Origin: JAEUNJ01 sp052035955
GTDB lineage: Bacteria; Pseudomonadota; Gammaproteobacteria; Burkholderiales; Rhodocyclaceae
Assembly (NCBI GenBank): GCA_052035955.1
Contig: JBPOHD010000015.1
Coordinates: 16,623 to 80,622, forward strand
Reading direction: 5' to 3'
DNA: 64,000 nt
In this document: in pieces, positions 56,458 to 64,000 of the stretch
How positions within the stretch are numbered: the first letter of the stretch is position 1
How the letters are laid out: the number at the start of each line of letters is the position of its first letter
Translations under genes and position numbers: made by a program
Notes under the pieces: model-generated
Databases searched by the model: none
Seen by the model: only the letters and a program-made list of their open reading frames with translations
What the model was told of the DNA's origin: nothing

Positions 56458-56484
56458 TGTGCCCGTCCTGGAGCCCGGTGTCAA
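56456..56484 (-). promoter_or_regulatory. Sigma-70-like promoter for psrA-fadE
   Basis: On the minus strand TTGACA (56479-56484, 6/6), a 17-base spacer, then CACATT (56456-56461, 3/6). The operator pair overlaps the -10 and the start point, so repressor binding would block initiation. Confidence 0.6.
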
Positions 56485-56674
56485 TACCCGTTTGTAGGTT
56501 CCGGATTCAAATTTCTGCCGGGGCCGCATGTCGCGGGCCGCCGAGCATCACCGGGCGGGGCCGTTTCGGCAGCCCGGCCTGGGCCGGGCAACCCGGGGTT
56601 CGCCGTCTCGACGAGGGCGCCGCTGCGAATCGGCCAGGGCCGCCCGGCCAGCGTCACCGGGGTATCATCGCTCC

Positions 56675-57511
56675 ATGGATCGGCAAGCAACCCTGCAGCG
56701 GATAGCCGACGAGGCCACGGCGGGCAATCTCTCGTTTCCCACCAGCGCATCGGTGGCGTTGCGCATCCGGCAACTGCTCGACGATCCGGACTGCCATATC
56801 GAGGAGGCAGCGCGCCTTGTCCAGACCGAGCCGCTGCTCGCCGCCCGCGTCGTCGCCATCGCCAATTCCGTGGTCTTCAATCGCTCCGGTCGCGAGATTT
56901 CCGATGTCCGCACCGCCGTCGCCCGGCTCGGCTTCAAGACCGTCCGCACCCTGGCCACGGGCCTCGTCACCCGCCAGATGGCGGGCGCCTCCCAGGATCC
57001 TTCCCACCGGGCGCTGACCGAGCGCCTGTGGGAACACACGGCCCATGTGGCCGCCCTGGCCCATGTGCTGGCCCGCCGGGTGACCCACCAGGATGCCGAT
57101 GCGGCCATGTTCGCCGGCATCGTTCACGAGGTGGGAGGCTTCTACCTGCTGTCGCGCATTGCCGATCCTGCCGCCCTGTTCGCCGAAAGTCCGGACGACT
57201 GGAGCGGCGAATGGGAGGCCCGCCTGGGCGCCGCCGTGCTCGCCGCCCTCGGCGTCCCCGAGACCGTCTCCAAGGGAATCGCCGCGATCTGGGATGGCTA
57301 CCTGGCCTTCCCGCCGGCCAGTTTCGGCGACACCCTGGTGCTCGCCGACCACATGGCCCCCATCGAGTCGCCCTTCCGCCACCGCAGCGACGCCAACCGG
57401 CAGGCCGCCGAGGGCGCCATCGAGAGCCACATCGGCGGCGAGACCCTGACCGGCATCCTCGCCGAGTCCGCCGAGGAGGTGGACTCCCTCATCGGCGCCC
57501 TGAGGTTCTGA
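56675..57511 (+). CDS. HDOD-domain signalling protein
   Basis: 278 residues from ATG 56675. The HDOD domain (about 15-215) shows LSFPTSASVALRIRQLLDDPD, VQTEPLLAARVVAIANSVVFNR, TVRTLATGLV and HTAHVAALAHVLARR. The metal-binding HD pair is degenerate (AGIVHEVGGF has HE), as usual in HDOD proteins, so it is probably not an active phosphodiesterase. HDOD proteins scaffold c-di-GMP, chemotaxis or type IV pilus regulation. A TATCAT lies 7 bases before the ATG, with no ribosome site, which may indicate a short leader. Divergent from psrA. Confidence 0.85.
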   Translation: MDRQATLQRIADEATAGNLSFPTSASVALRIRQLLDDPDCHIEEAARLVQTEPLLAARVVAIANSVVFNRSGREISDVRTAVARLGFKTVRTLATGLVTRQMAGASQDPSHRALTERLWEHTAHVAALAHVLARRVTHQDADAAMFAGIVHEVGGFYLLSRIADPAALFAESPDDWSGEWEARLGAAVLAALGVPETVSKGIAAIWDGYLAFPPASFGDTLVLADHMAPIESPFRHRSDANRQAAEGAIESHIGGETLTGILAESAEEVDSLIGALRF

Positions 57512-57755
57512 GGCCGGCCGGGGCCGGCCAGAATACCCTCGTCATTCCCGCATCACCGGCCGGCGCCGGCCGGGCCCGATTTTCGAACGCGGGCGGCCTG
57601 CCCGGCGACCCTCGCCTTCAACACGGTTTTTTTGCTTGAGTGTTAAATTGTTCACGTCAGCGCCAACCCGGCCATATCACCGGAATGCGTCGAGACCCGC
57701 AACCGCCGTGCGCGGACTGGCTGCGGCCCCATCCCCAGAGCCCACGGAGGCCTCC

Positions 57756-58478
57756 ATGAAAAACCTGCCCGTACGTTTCGCGAAATCCTTCAAGCTTCTG
57801 TGCGGCGGCCTCGCTGCCGTCCTGCTGTTGCCCGCTTCCGCCCAGGCCGGGATCCTGATGAACATGGGCGACAAGATCAAGGGCGAAAGCGTCATCGAAG
57901 GCCACAAGGACTGGATCGAACTCTCCTCCCTGAGCTGGGGCGTTTCGGCGACCTATTTTCCCTTGGGTGGCGGTGGCGGGTCCGGCAAGCCGGATTTCCG
58001 CGACCTTTCCTGGACCCAGTTCCTGGACCGAAGCTTCACCGGCATGTTCGACGCGATTTCCACCGGTGACGAAATTCCCAAGGTCACGGTGGAATTCCTC
58101 GCGCCGATGACCGAAGGCGCGCCGGAAAAGTATTTCGAAATGACGTTCGACGGCGTCCACATGACCTACCTCAACCTGTCGGCCGACAGCGATTCGCGGC
58201 CCTTCGTGGAAGGCAGTTTTGCCTATGACAAGATTGCGCTCGAGTACTGGATGATCGACCCGAAGGGCAAGCCCGTCTCGGCGGGCAAGGCGAGCTACGA
58301 TCTCCTGAAGGACGGCGGTTCCGCGGCCGCCCTGTCCATGATGTTCGCCCGCGGTCTGTCGGGCCCAAGCTATATTCCCACTCCGGTGCCGGAGCCCGAA
58401 ACCTACGCCATGATGCTCGCCGGCCTGGGCGTGCTCGGCGCGGCGGCCCGGCGGCGGCGGGCGGCCACGGCCGCCTGA
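57756..58478 (+). CDS. Secreted Hcp-fold protein with PEP-CTERM sorting signal
   Basis: 240 residues from ATG 57756, with GGAGG five bases upstream. Three parts: a signal peptide (about 1-31, LCGGLAAVLLLPASAQA), a domain resembling Hcp of type VI secretion tubes (about 34-195) and a C-terminal PEP-CTERM tripartite tag (about 210-240). The Hcp-like region reads ILMNMGDKIKGESVIEGH, IELSSLSWGVS, DLSWTQFLDRSF and IPKVTVEFLAP. The tag has VPEPETYAMMLAGLGVLG followed by ARRRR. Exosortase would cleave at PEP. A Gly-rich loop (GGGGGSG) lies in the first third. No other type VI or exosortase gene is nearby. Confidence 0.85.
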   Translation: MKNLPVRFAKSFKLLCGGLAAVLLLPASAQAGILMNMGDKIKGESVIEGHKDWIELSSLSWGVSATYFPLGGGGGSGKPDFRDLSWTQFLDRSFTGMFDAISTGDEIPKVTVEFLAPMTEGAPEKYFEMTFDGVHMTYLNLSADSDSRPFVEGSFAYDKIALEYWMIDPKGKPVSAGKASYDLLKDGGSAAALSMMFARGLSGPSYIPTPVPEPETYAMMLAGLGVLGAAARRRRAATAA

Positions 58479-58505
58479 ACCTCCCGCCGCAGGAATCCGA
58501 TTGCC

Positions 58506-58528
58506 CTGCCCCTGGCGGGGCAGTTCGT
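58506..58528 (+). terminator. Terminator candidate after the PEP-CTERM gene
   Basis: CTGCCCC (58506-58512), loop TGGC, GGGGCAG (58517-58523), followed by TTCGTTCC. A 7-bp GC-rich stem with a short T-containing tail, 28 bases after the stop codon. Confidence 0.5.
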
Positions 58529-58668
58529 TCCGGGGCGGCCCTGGCCGGGCGCCGCCCCCCCCTGGGGGCGAACCGAGTCATGCCCCCACGGGTTTCCCCT
58601 CGCCCCGCCCCCCGGGTGGGAGGTCGCCGGCGATCGGGAACCCTTCCCTTTCCCCGTAAAATCGGCCC

Positions 58669-60480
58669 ATGCGCCGCTCTCCTGCCGCCATCGCCCTGCC
58701 GGGGCCCGCCCCCACGGAACGCCACGACTGGGACACCCTGCGCGCCCTGCTGCCCTACCTGTGGGCCTGGAAGGGCCGGGTGGTCCTGGCGCTGTGCTGC
58801 CTGATCACGGCGAAGCTGGCCAACGTGGCGGTGCCCCTGGTCTTCAAGGGCATCGTCGATGCCTTCGTGCTCCCGGCCGGGCAGGCCATGCTGCTGGTGC
58901 CGCTCGGGCTCCTGGCCGCCTACGGGGCGCTGCGCTTCTCGACCTCGCTGTTCACGGAGTTCCGCGAGATCCTCTTCGCCCGGGTCACCCAGCAGGCGGT
59001 GCGCACCATCGCCCTGCGCGTGTTCGAGCACCTGCACGCCCTGTCCCTGCGCTTCCACCTGGAGCGGCAGACGGGCGGGCTGACCCGCGACATCGAGCGG
59101 GGCACCCGGGCCATCGGCTCCCTGATCAGCTACACGCTCTACTCGATCCTGCCGACCCTGGTCGAGGTCAGCCTGGTCCTGGGCATCCTGGTCGCCCGCT
59201 ACGACTGGACCTTCACGCTCATCACCGTCGGCACCCTGGCGATCTACATTGCCTTCACGGTCATCGTCACCAACTGGCGCACGGAGATCCGCCGCGAGGC
59301 CAACGAACTCGACTCGGCGGCCAACGTGCGGGCAATAGACAGCCTGATCAACTACGAGACGGTGAAGTACTTCAACAACGAGCGCTGGGAGGCGGAGCGC
59401 TACGACGAGCAGATGCGCAAGTGGGAGGCGGCCCAGGTGAAGAGCCAGGTGACGCTCTCCTACCTGAACCTGGGCCAGGCGGCGGTCATCGCCACCGGCG
59501 TCAGCCTGATGATGTGGCGGGCGGCGGTCGGAGTCACGGCGGGGACCATGACGGTGGGCGACATCGTCCTCGTGAACGCCTTCCTGATCCAGCTCTACAT
59601 GCCGCTCAACCACCTGGGGGTGCTCTACCGCGAGATCCGCCAGTCCCTGACCGACATCGAACGCATGTTCGCCCTGCTCGACCAGAACCGGGAGATCCGC
59701 GATGCGGCGGACGCCGTGGCCCTGGAGCCCGGCCCCTGCGAGGTGCGTTTCGGGGACGTGGGCTTTTCCTACGAGGAAAGGCGGGCGATCCTGAGCAAGG
59801 TGAGCTTCACCATCCCGGCCGGGCGCAAGGTGGCCGTCGTCGGCCACAGCGGCTCCGGCAAGAGCACGCTGGCGAGGCTGCTCTACCGCTTTTACGACGC
59901 CAATGCCGGCGCCATACGCATCAACGGCCGCGACATCCGCGGCCTGACCCAGGCCAGCCTGCGGGCGGCCATCGGCATCGTCCCCCAGGACACGGTGCTG
60001 TTCAACGACAGCATCCACTACAACATCCTCTACGGCCGGCCGACGGCCAGCCAGGAGGAAGTGCTGGCGGCGGCCCGGGCGGCCCAGTTGCACGACTTCA
60101 TCGCGCGCCTGCCCGACGGCTACGAGACCCGGGTCGGCGAGCGGGGCCTCAAGCTTTCCGGCGGCGAGAAGCAGCGGGTGGCCATCGCCCGGGCCCTGCT
60201 CAAGAACCCGCCCATCCTGATCTTCGACGAGGCCACCTCGGCCCTCGACTCGAAGACCGAGAAGGCCATCCAGGCCCAGTTGGAGCAGGTGGCCGTGGGC
60301 CACACCACCCTGGTCATCGCCCACCGGTTGTCCACCGTCATGGATGCCGACGAAATCCTGGTCCTCGACGGCGGCCGCATCGTCGAGCGGGGCAGCCACC
60401 GGGACCTGCTGGCCCGGGAGGGCGCCTACGCCCAGATGTGGATGCTGCAGCAGCACGAGGACGAAACCGAAACCGCATGA
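58669..60480 (+). CDS. Atm1-type ABC exporter (fused permease-ATPase)
   Basis: 603 residues, half-transporter acting as a homodimer. Six transmembrane helices (about 35-320) include the Atm1-like N-terminal WDTLRALLPYLWAWKGRVV and the glutathione-site region REILFARVTQQAVRTIALRVFEHLH. The nucleotide-binding domain (about 350-603) has Walker A GHSGSGKST, Q-loop VPQDTVLFND, signature LSGGEKQRVA, Walker B ILIFDEATSALD and switch His in VIAHRLST. Relatives export glutathione-conjugated metals or persulfides. The following gltI-type gene begins 7 bases after its stop, an unusual neighbour. Confidence 0.92.
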   Translation: MRRSPAAIALPGPAPTERHDWDTLRALLPYLWAWKGRVVLALCCLITAKLANVAVPLVFKGIVDAFVLPAGQAMLLVPLGLLAAYGALRFSTSLFTEFREILFARVTQQAVRTIALRVFEHLHALSLRFHLERQTGGLTRDIERGTRAIGSLISYTLYSILPTLVEVSLVLGILVARYDWTFTLITVGTLAIYIAFTVIVTNWRTEIRREANELDSAANVRAIDSLINYETVKYFNNERWEAERYDEQMRKWEAAQVKSQVTLSYLNLGQAAVIATGVSLMMWRAAVGVTAGTMTVGDIVLVNAFLIQLYMPLNHLGVLYREIRQSLTDIERMFALLDQNREIRDAADAVALEPGPCEVRFGDVGFSYEERRAILSKVSFTIPAGRKVAVVGHSGSGKSTLARLLYRFYDANAGAIRINGRDIRGLTQASLRAAIGIVPQDTVLFNDSIHYNILYGRPTASQEEVLAAARAAQLHDFIARLPDGYETRVGERGLKLSGGEKQRVAIARALLKNPPILIFDEATSALDSKTEKAIQAQLEQVAVGHTTLVIAHRLSTVMDADEILVLDGGRIVERGSHRDLLAREGAYAQMWMLQQHEDETETA

Positions 60481-60487
60481 GGTATCC

Positions 60488-61396
60488 ATGACCACCCGCC
60501 GCTCCCTGCCCACGCTTGTCCTCCTCGCCACCCTTGCCATCCTCGCCGCACCGGCCGCCGCCGACACGCTGACCAGGGCGCGCGATGCCGGCGCCATCAC
60601 CCTCGGCATCCGAGAATCCTCCTACCCGCTCTCCTACCTGGACGACCGCCAGCAACCGGTGGGCTACCACATCGACATCTGCCAGCGCATCGTCGAGGCG
60701 GTCAGGAAGCAGCTTGGCCTGCCGGGGCTCAAGGTCCAGTTCCAGGCGGTCACCTCCCAGAACCGCATCCCGCTGCTGACCAATGGCACCGTGGACCTGG
60801 AGTGCGGCTCGACGACCAACAACGAGGCGCGCCAGAAGCAGGTTGCCTTCGCGCCCACCACCTACGTCACCTATGTGCGGATGGCGGTGAAGAAGGCGTC
60901 GGGGATCACCAGCCTGGCCCAGTTGCACGGGAAGCCGGTGGCCACCACGACCGGCACCACCTCGGTCCAGCTGATGCGCGCCCACGAGAAGGCGAAGGGC
61001 GTCGACTTCAAGGAGGTGTACGGCAAGGACCATGCGGATTCCTTCCTGATGCTGGAAACGGACCGGGCGGTCGCCTTCGTGATGGACGACAACCTGCTGC
61101 TCGGGCTCATCATGACGTCCAAGAACCCGGCCGACTACCAGGTGGTCGGCGAGACCCTCAGCGTCGAGCCCATCGCCATCATGTTGCGGCGTGACGACCC
61201 GGCCTTCAGGGCCCTGGTGGACGACACGGTGAAGGGCCTGATGAAGAGTGGCGAGCTGGAGAAGCTCTATGCCCGGTGGTTCTTGTCGCCGATCCCGCCC
61301 CGGGGCGCCAACATGAACTACCCCATGGGCGAGCACCTGAACCAGCTCGTGAAGTCCCCCAACGACCTCCCGGCCGAGGCCTACAACAAGCGCTGA
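60488..61396 (+). CDS. gltI: Glutamate/aspartate-type periplasmic binding protein
   Basis: 302 residues from ATG 60488 (GAGG a few bases upstream). A signal peptide (LPTLVLLATLAILAAPAAA-D) and solute-binding protein family 3 fold: ITLGIRESSYPLSYLDDRQQPVGYHIDIC near the N terminus, then NRIPLLTNGTVDLECGSTTNN and TTTGTTSVQLMR. It resembles GltI (DEBP). It overlaps the end of the Atm1-type transcript unit, and its permease genes follow after a 340-base repeat-containing gap. Confidence 0.9.
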   Translation: MTTRRSLPTLVLLATLAILAAPAAADTLTRARDAGAITLGIRESSYPLSYLDDRQQPVGYHIDICQRIVEAVRKQLGLPGLKVQFQAVTSQNRIPLLTNGTVDLECGSTTNNEARQKQVAFAPTTYVTYVRMAVKKASGITSLAQLHGKPVATTTGTTSVQLMRAHEKAKGVDFKEVYGKDHADSFLMLETDRAVAFVMDDNLLLGLIMTSKNPADYQVVGETLSVEPIAIMLRRDDPAFRALVDDTVKGLMKSGELEKLYARWFLSPIPPRGANMNYPMGEHLNQLVKSPNDLPAEAYNKR

Positions 61397-61736
61397 GCCG
61401 GGGGCCACCGCGGGATCGCGCAGGTCGGCGGGTGCCGATGGGCCTCGAACCCGCAGGCCACGCCGCAGGGGCGCAGAGGCGCAGAAAAAGGCGATGCATC
61501 GACGACTTCCGCACCGTGGGGCGATCAACCACGACATGCATCGAGGAATCCCGCATCCCTCCGGTTTTCCTCCGTATCCTCCATGTCCTCTGCGTCCTCC
61601 GCGTCCTCCGCGTTGAAAAGCTCTTCTCCACATGCCCCCCGAAATCCATGAACGCCTTTTCCCTGGTGCTTCTTGGTGTCCTTGGTGCCTTGGTGGTGAG
61701 GACTTTCCAGCCTTCCCCGGCCCGCCGGAATCGGCC
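61397..61736. repeat. 340-base gap holding degenerate repeat arrays D (CGCAGAG, TCCTCCG and CTTGGTG types)
   Basis: No gene. Three blocks are seen. 61460-61492 has CGCAGGGGCGCAGAGGCGCAG. 61569-61615 has 9-bp TCCTCCGCG-type units (five in a row) in inverted sense to the first. 61661-61700 has CTTGGTGTCCTTGGTGCCTT-type units, a third flavour. ATGCATCGA is repeated directly (61494-61502, 61537-61545). The array separates gltI from gltJ and may weaken polycistronic transcription. Confidence 0.65.
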
Positions 61737-62468
61737 ATGAGCCACGACTGGAACTGGCGCTTCCTGCTGGACACTGTCGCCGCCGGCGAGGGAAGCTACC
61801 TGGACTGGCTGCTCACCGGCCTGGGCTGGACGGTGGCCCTGTCGCTGGCCGCCTGGGCCATCGCCCTGGCCCTCGGGCTGGCCGTCGGCACGGCGCGCAC
61901 CCTGCCCTCGCGCTGGCTGCGGCTGCCGGCGGCAGCCTGGGTGGAGGGCTTCCGCAACGTGCCCCTGCTGGTCCAGTTCTTCCTCTGGTTCTTCGTCGTC
62001 CCAGAACTGTTGCCGCGGGAGCTGGGCCTGTGGGTCAAGCAGGACATGCCGGCCAAGGAATTCGTCACGGCCGCGCTCTGCCTGGGCTTCTTCACCTCGG
62101 CCCGGGTGGCCGAGCAACTGCGCTCCGGCATCGGCAGCCTGCCGGCCGGCCAGCGCCTGGCCGCCCTCGCCCTGGGGCTGACCCTGTCGCAGGCCTACCG
62201 GCACGTGATCCTGCCGCGGGCCCTGCGCGTGATTCTGCCACCGCTCACCTCCGAGTTCATGAACGTGATCAAGAACTCCTCGGTGGCCTATGCCATCGGC
62301 GTGCTAGAGCTAACCTTCCAGGCGCGCCAGATGCAGGAGGAGACGGCCCGCGGCATCGAGACCTACCTGGCCGTGACCACCCTCTACTTCCTTTGCGCCT
62401 TCGCCGCCAACCGGCTCATGGCGGCCATCGAGGCGAGGCACCGCATCCCGGGGTATCTGGGCCGATGA
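61737..62468 (+). CDS. gltJ: Glutamate/aspartate ABC transporter permease, GltJ-type
   Basis: 243 residues from ATG 61737. Five to six hydrophobic segments and the EAA-loop signature AYRHVILPRALRVILPPLTSEFMN. It also has NVPLLVQFFLWFF, a mark of polar amino-acid permeases. It pairs with the following GltK to form the channel. ATG of gltK overlaps its stop (ATGA). No Shine-Dalgarno is visible upstream; the gene follows directly on the repeat array. Confidence 0.9.
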   Translation: MSHDWNWRFLLDTVAAGEGSYLDWLLTGLGWTVALSLAAWAIALALGLAVGTARTLPSRWLRLPAAAWVEGFRNVPLLVQFFLWFFVVPELLPRELGLWVKQDMPAKEFVTAALCLGFFTSARVAEQLRSGIGSLPAGQRLAALALGLTLSQAYRHVILPRALRVILPPLTSEFMNVIKNSSVAYAIGVLELTFQARQMQEETARGIETYLAVTTLYFLCAFAANRLMAAIEARHRIPGYLGR

Positions 62469-63139
62469 ACGACTTCGACTGGGGGGTCATCGCCGCCAGC
62501 CTGCCCTACCTGGCCGAGGGACTGGGCTTCACGGCGAAGCTCACCGCAGTCGCCCTGGCCGGTGGACTCGCCTTCGGCACCCTGCTGGCCCTGGCCCGGC
62601 TCTCGGCCGTCCGGCCCCTGGCCCTGGCGGCGGCGGCCTACGTGAACACGCTGCGCTCCATCCCCCTGGTGATGGTGATCCTCTGGTTCTTCCTCGTCAT
62701 CCCGCTCGTCACCGGACGGGCCCTCGGCACCGAGGTGTCCGCACTGATCACCTTCACGGCCTTCGAGGCCGCCTACTACGGGGAGATCATGCGGGCTGGC
62801 ATCCAGAGCATCCCGCGCAGCCAGGTGGAGGCGGCGCGGGCCCTCGGCCTCTCGCGCTTCCAGGTCATGGCCCACGTGGTGCTGCCACAGGCGGTCCGCA
62901 ACATGCTTCCGGTATTGCTGACCCAGACCGTCATCCTGTTCCAGGACACCTCCCTGGTACACGCCATCGGTGCCAAGGACCTGCTGAAGGCCGCCGAGAT
63001 CGCCGGCAAGAACTACAACCGGCCGGTGGAGATGTACGTCTTCGTGGCGGCGGTGTATTTCGTCCTCTGCTTCGCCCTTTCCCTGCTGGCGCGCCGCCTC
63101 GCGGCGCCTCCGCGGGCCACCCCCCTTCAGGCCCGGTAG
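62465..63139 (+). CDS. gltK: Glutamate/aspartate ABC transporter permease, GltK-type
   Basis: 224 residues from ATG 62465, overlapping gltJ by 4 bases. EAA-loop: ALGLSRFQVMAHVVLPQAVRNMLPVL. Motif TLRSIPLVMVILWFFLVIPL and helix count match GltK. The expected next gene, the ATPase gltL, is missing: the following gene (DUF1684) is on the other strand and overlaps by 13 bases. The ATPase must be encoded elsewhere or shared. Confidence 0.9.
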   Translation: MNDFDWGVIAASLPYLAEGLGFTAKLTAVALAGGLAFGTLLALARLSAVRPLALAAAAYVNTLRSIPLVMVILWFFLVIPLVTGRALGTEVSALITFTAFEAAYYGEIMRAGIQSIPRSQVEAARALGLSRFQVMAHVVLPQAVRNMLPVLLTQTVILFQDTSLVHAIGAKDLLKAAEIAGKNYNRPVEMYVFVAAVYFVLCFALSLLARRLAAPPRATPLQAR

Positions 63140-63867
63140 GCCTTCTCGCCGGCGGCCACCGGAAAGGGCAGCCGGTTCCCCGGCGGCGGCAGGGGACAGA
63201 CGGCGAAGGGGGTGAAGGCACAGGGCGGATTGATGGCACGGTTGAAATCGAGCCGCAGGGCTTCCCCGGCAACGGGAGCCGGGGCGAACAGGAAGCGGCC
63301 GCCGCCGTAGGTCTCGCGACCGCTGGTGGCATCGGCGATGACGAAGTGCAGCCGGCCGGCGCCGGGGTTCTGGGGGACCAGGGTCCCCTCGCCCGCCGGG
63401 CCGCGAAAACTGGCCCGGTCGCCGTCCCATCGGGCCTCCAGGCACCAGGCCGGATCGAAGGGGAAGGCGGGGATGCCCCGGAACCCGCGCCGCGCCGCGG
63501 CGTCGGTATCGCGGATGCGCAGGCCGAGGCGGCCGTCGCGGGCAATCAGGAAGAAACTGATCCGACCCGCTGCAACCACGGTCGGCGCCCCCGCCCGGTC
63601 ATCGTCGAGGATCCGGGGCGAGCCCCCGGCCGGGGTCCAGCGGGCCTGTCCGCCGGAGATCGTCAGATCGCCCCAGGAGGCCGGCCCGCCGGGAACGCGA
63701 AGGGCGCAGGCGGGATCGGCCCCGAGCCGATGGACGCCATCGTCCAGCCACTCCAGGCCCACCAGGGTCAGCCATCCGTCCTCCGCCGCCAGCTCGGCGA
63801 GCCGCTGGCGGCACCAGTCTTCATGGGCCTGGAGGGTGGCGTTCGGGGCCTTGTTCGAGTCTTCCAT
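63127..63867 (-). CDS. DUF1684 domain protein
   Basis: 246 residues, no signal peptide or membrane helix. The C-terminal DUF1684 core LRLDFNRAINPPCAFTPFAVCPLPPPGNRLPFPVAAGEK is conserved, with glycine/aromatic motifs upstream (LTLVGLEWLDDG, GGGRFLFAP). I recall the family being annotated as FAD-dependent or heme-related, but no experimental function is known to me. Ends convergently inside gltK by 13 bases. Confidence 0.75.
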   Translation of the reverse strand: MEDSNKAPNATLQAHEDWCRQRLAELAAEDGWLTLVGLEWLDDGVHRLGADPACALRVPGGPASWGDLTISGGQARWTPAGGSPRILDDDRAGAPTVVAAGRISFFLIARDGRLGLRIRDTDAAARRGFRGIPAFPFDPAWCLEARWDGDRASFRGPAGEGTLVPQNPGAGRLHFVIADATSGRETYGGGRFLFAPAPVAGEALRLDFNRAINPPCAFTPFAVCPLPPPGNRLPFPVAAGEKAYRA

Positions 63868-64000
63868 GGGCCGATGGTACCCCGCGCGGCGCCGCTGGAA
63901 TGGCCTGGGCGCGGATCCTCGGCGCCGTCGGCCGACGGCCGGGGCGCGGGGCCGCGCCGGCAGAACCCAATCCGCGCTCGACGCGGGGCAGTGAGAGTCG
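63868..64000. other. Terminal spacer, nothing recognised
   Basis: 133 GC-rich bases upstream of the DUF1684 gene, up to the window edge. No start codon with a convincing frame, no hairpin and no promoter stands out. Confidence 0.6.

Noticed and set aside
58669..60480. Atm1-type gene as the missing glt ATPase
   Set aside because: It is a complete exporter half-transporter with its own membrane domain, not a stand-alone importer ATPase.

Overview
This 64 kb window is a gene-dense, GC-rich stretch of bacterial chromosome. The content points to a betaproteobacterium, probably of the Rhodocyclales (Azospira/Dechloromonas/Thauera/Azoarcus-like). That placement is my inference, resting on the ispB / rplU-rpmA-obgE-proB divergon, the pilS-pilR-ampD block, a GTP-type PEP carboxykinase, Rhodocyclales-style PEP-CTERM and diguanylate cyclase genes, and a PsrA-controlled fatty-acid oxidation cluster. 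I see no rRNA, CRISPR array, phage, transposase or integrase. It reads as core chromosome with a few accessory pieces.

Layout. 1-10 kb: the 3' end of a KefB-type K+/H+ antiporter, a P2-type cation ATPase, a hemerythrin, a two-domain periplasmic thioredoxin-like protein and a D-2-hydroxyacid dehydrogenase. These are followed by a FeeM-like N-acyl amino acid synthase directly upstream of a 7TM-PAS-GGDEF-EAL protein. 10-16 kb: an IclR regulator convergent with glycerol kinase, a zinc-ribbon/DUF805/glutaredoxin fusion, a PBP7-type endopeptidase and a patatin lipase. 16-27 kb: central metabolism and DNA precursors (maeB and pckG divergent, an aminotransferase, an H1-like Ala/Lys/Pro repeat protein, nrdAB behind a pair of NrdR boxes). 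27-35 kb: ampD, the pilRS two-component system, tRNA-Pro(CGG), ispB, and rplU-rpmA-obgE-proB behind a near-consensus sigma-70 promoter. 35-47.8 kb: a lipid kinase, ubiA, an LplT-PlsC fusion, recG, ridA, a PAS-GGDEF cyclase, fliW, SPOR and DUF2802 proteins, metY, a DUF218 protein and an acyl-CoA thioesterase. 47.8-56.4 kb: a beta-oxidation cluster (3-hydroxyacyl-CoA dehydrogenase/enoyl-CoA hydratase, alpha/beta hydrolase, MaoC-like protein, thiolase, FadE, PsrA-like TetR), all on the minus strand. 56.6-64 kb: an HDOD protein, a secreted Hcp-fold protein with a PEP-CTERM tag, an Atm1-like ABC exporter, a glutamate/aspartate-type ABC importer without its ATPase, and a DUF1684 protein.

How the parts work together. 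The fad cluster is the clearest functional unit. A PsrA-like regulator sits at its head with two abutting CAAAC-N4-GTTTS sites placed between the predicted -10 element and the regulator's start codon, which suggests autoregulation by long-chain acyl-CoA. Several of the cluster's intergenic gaps are filled by inverted-arm arrays of degenerate 8-9 bp GA-rich units. A fourth array of the same style interrupts the glt transporter genes. These arrays, the FeeM/7TM-GGDEF-EAL pair and the Hcp-PEP-CTERM protein are the most unusual things here. I do not see a large uncharacterised multi-gene defence or secretion locus.
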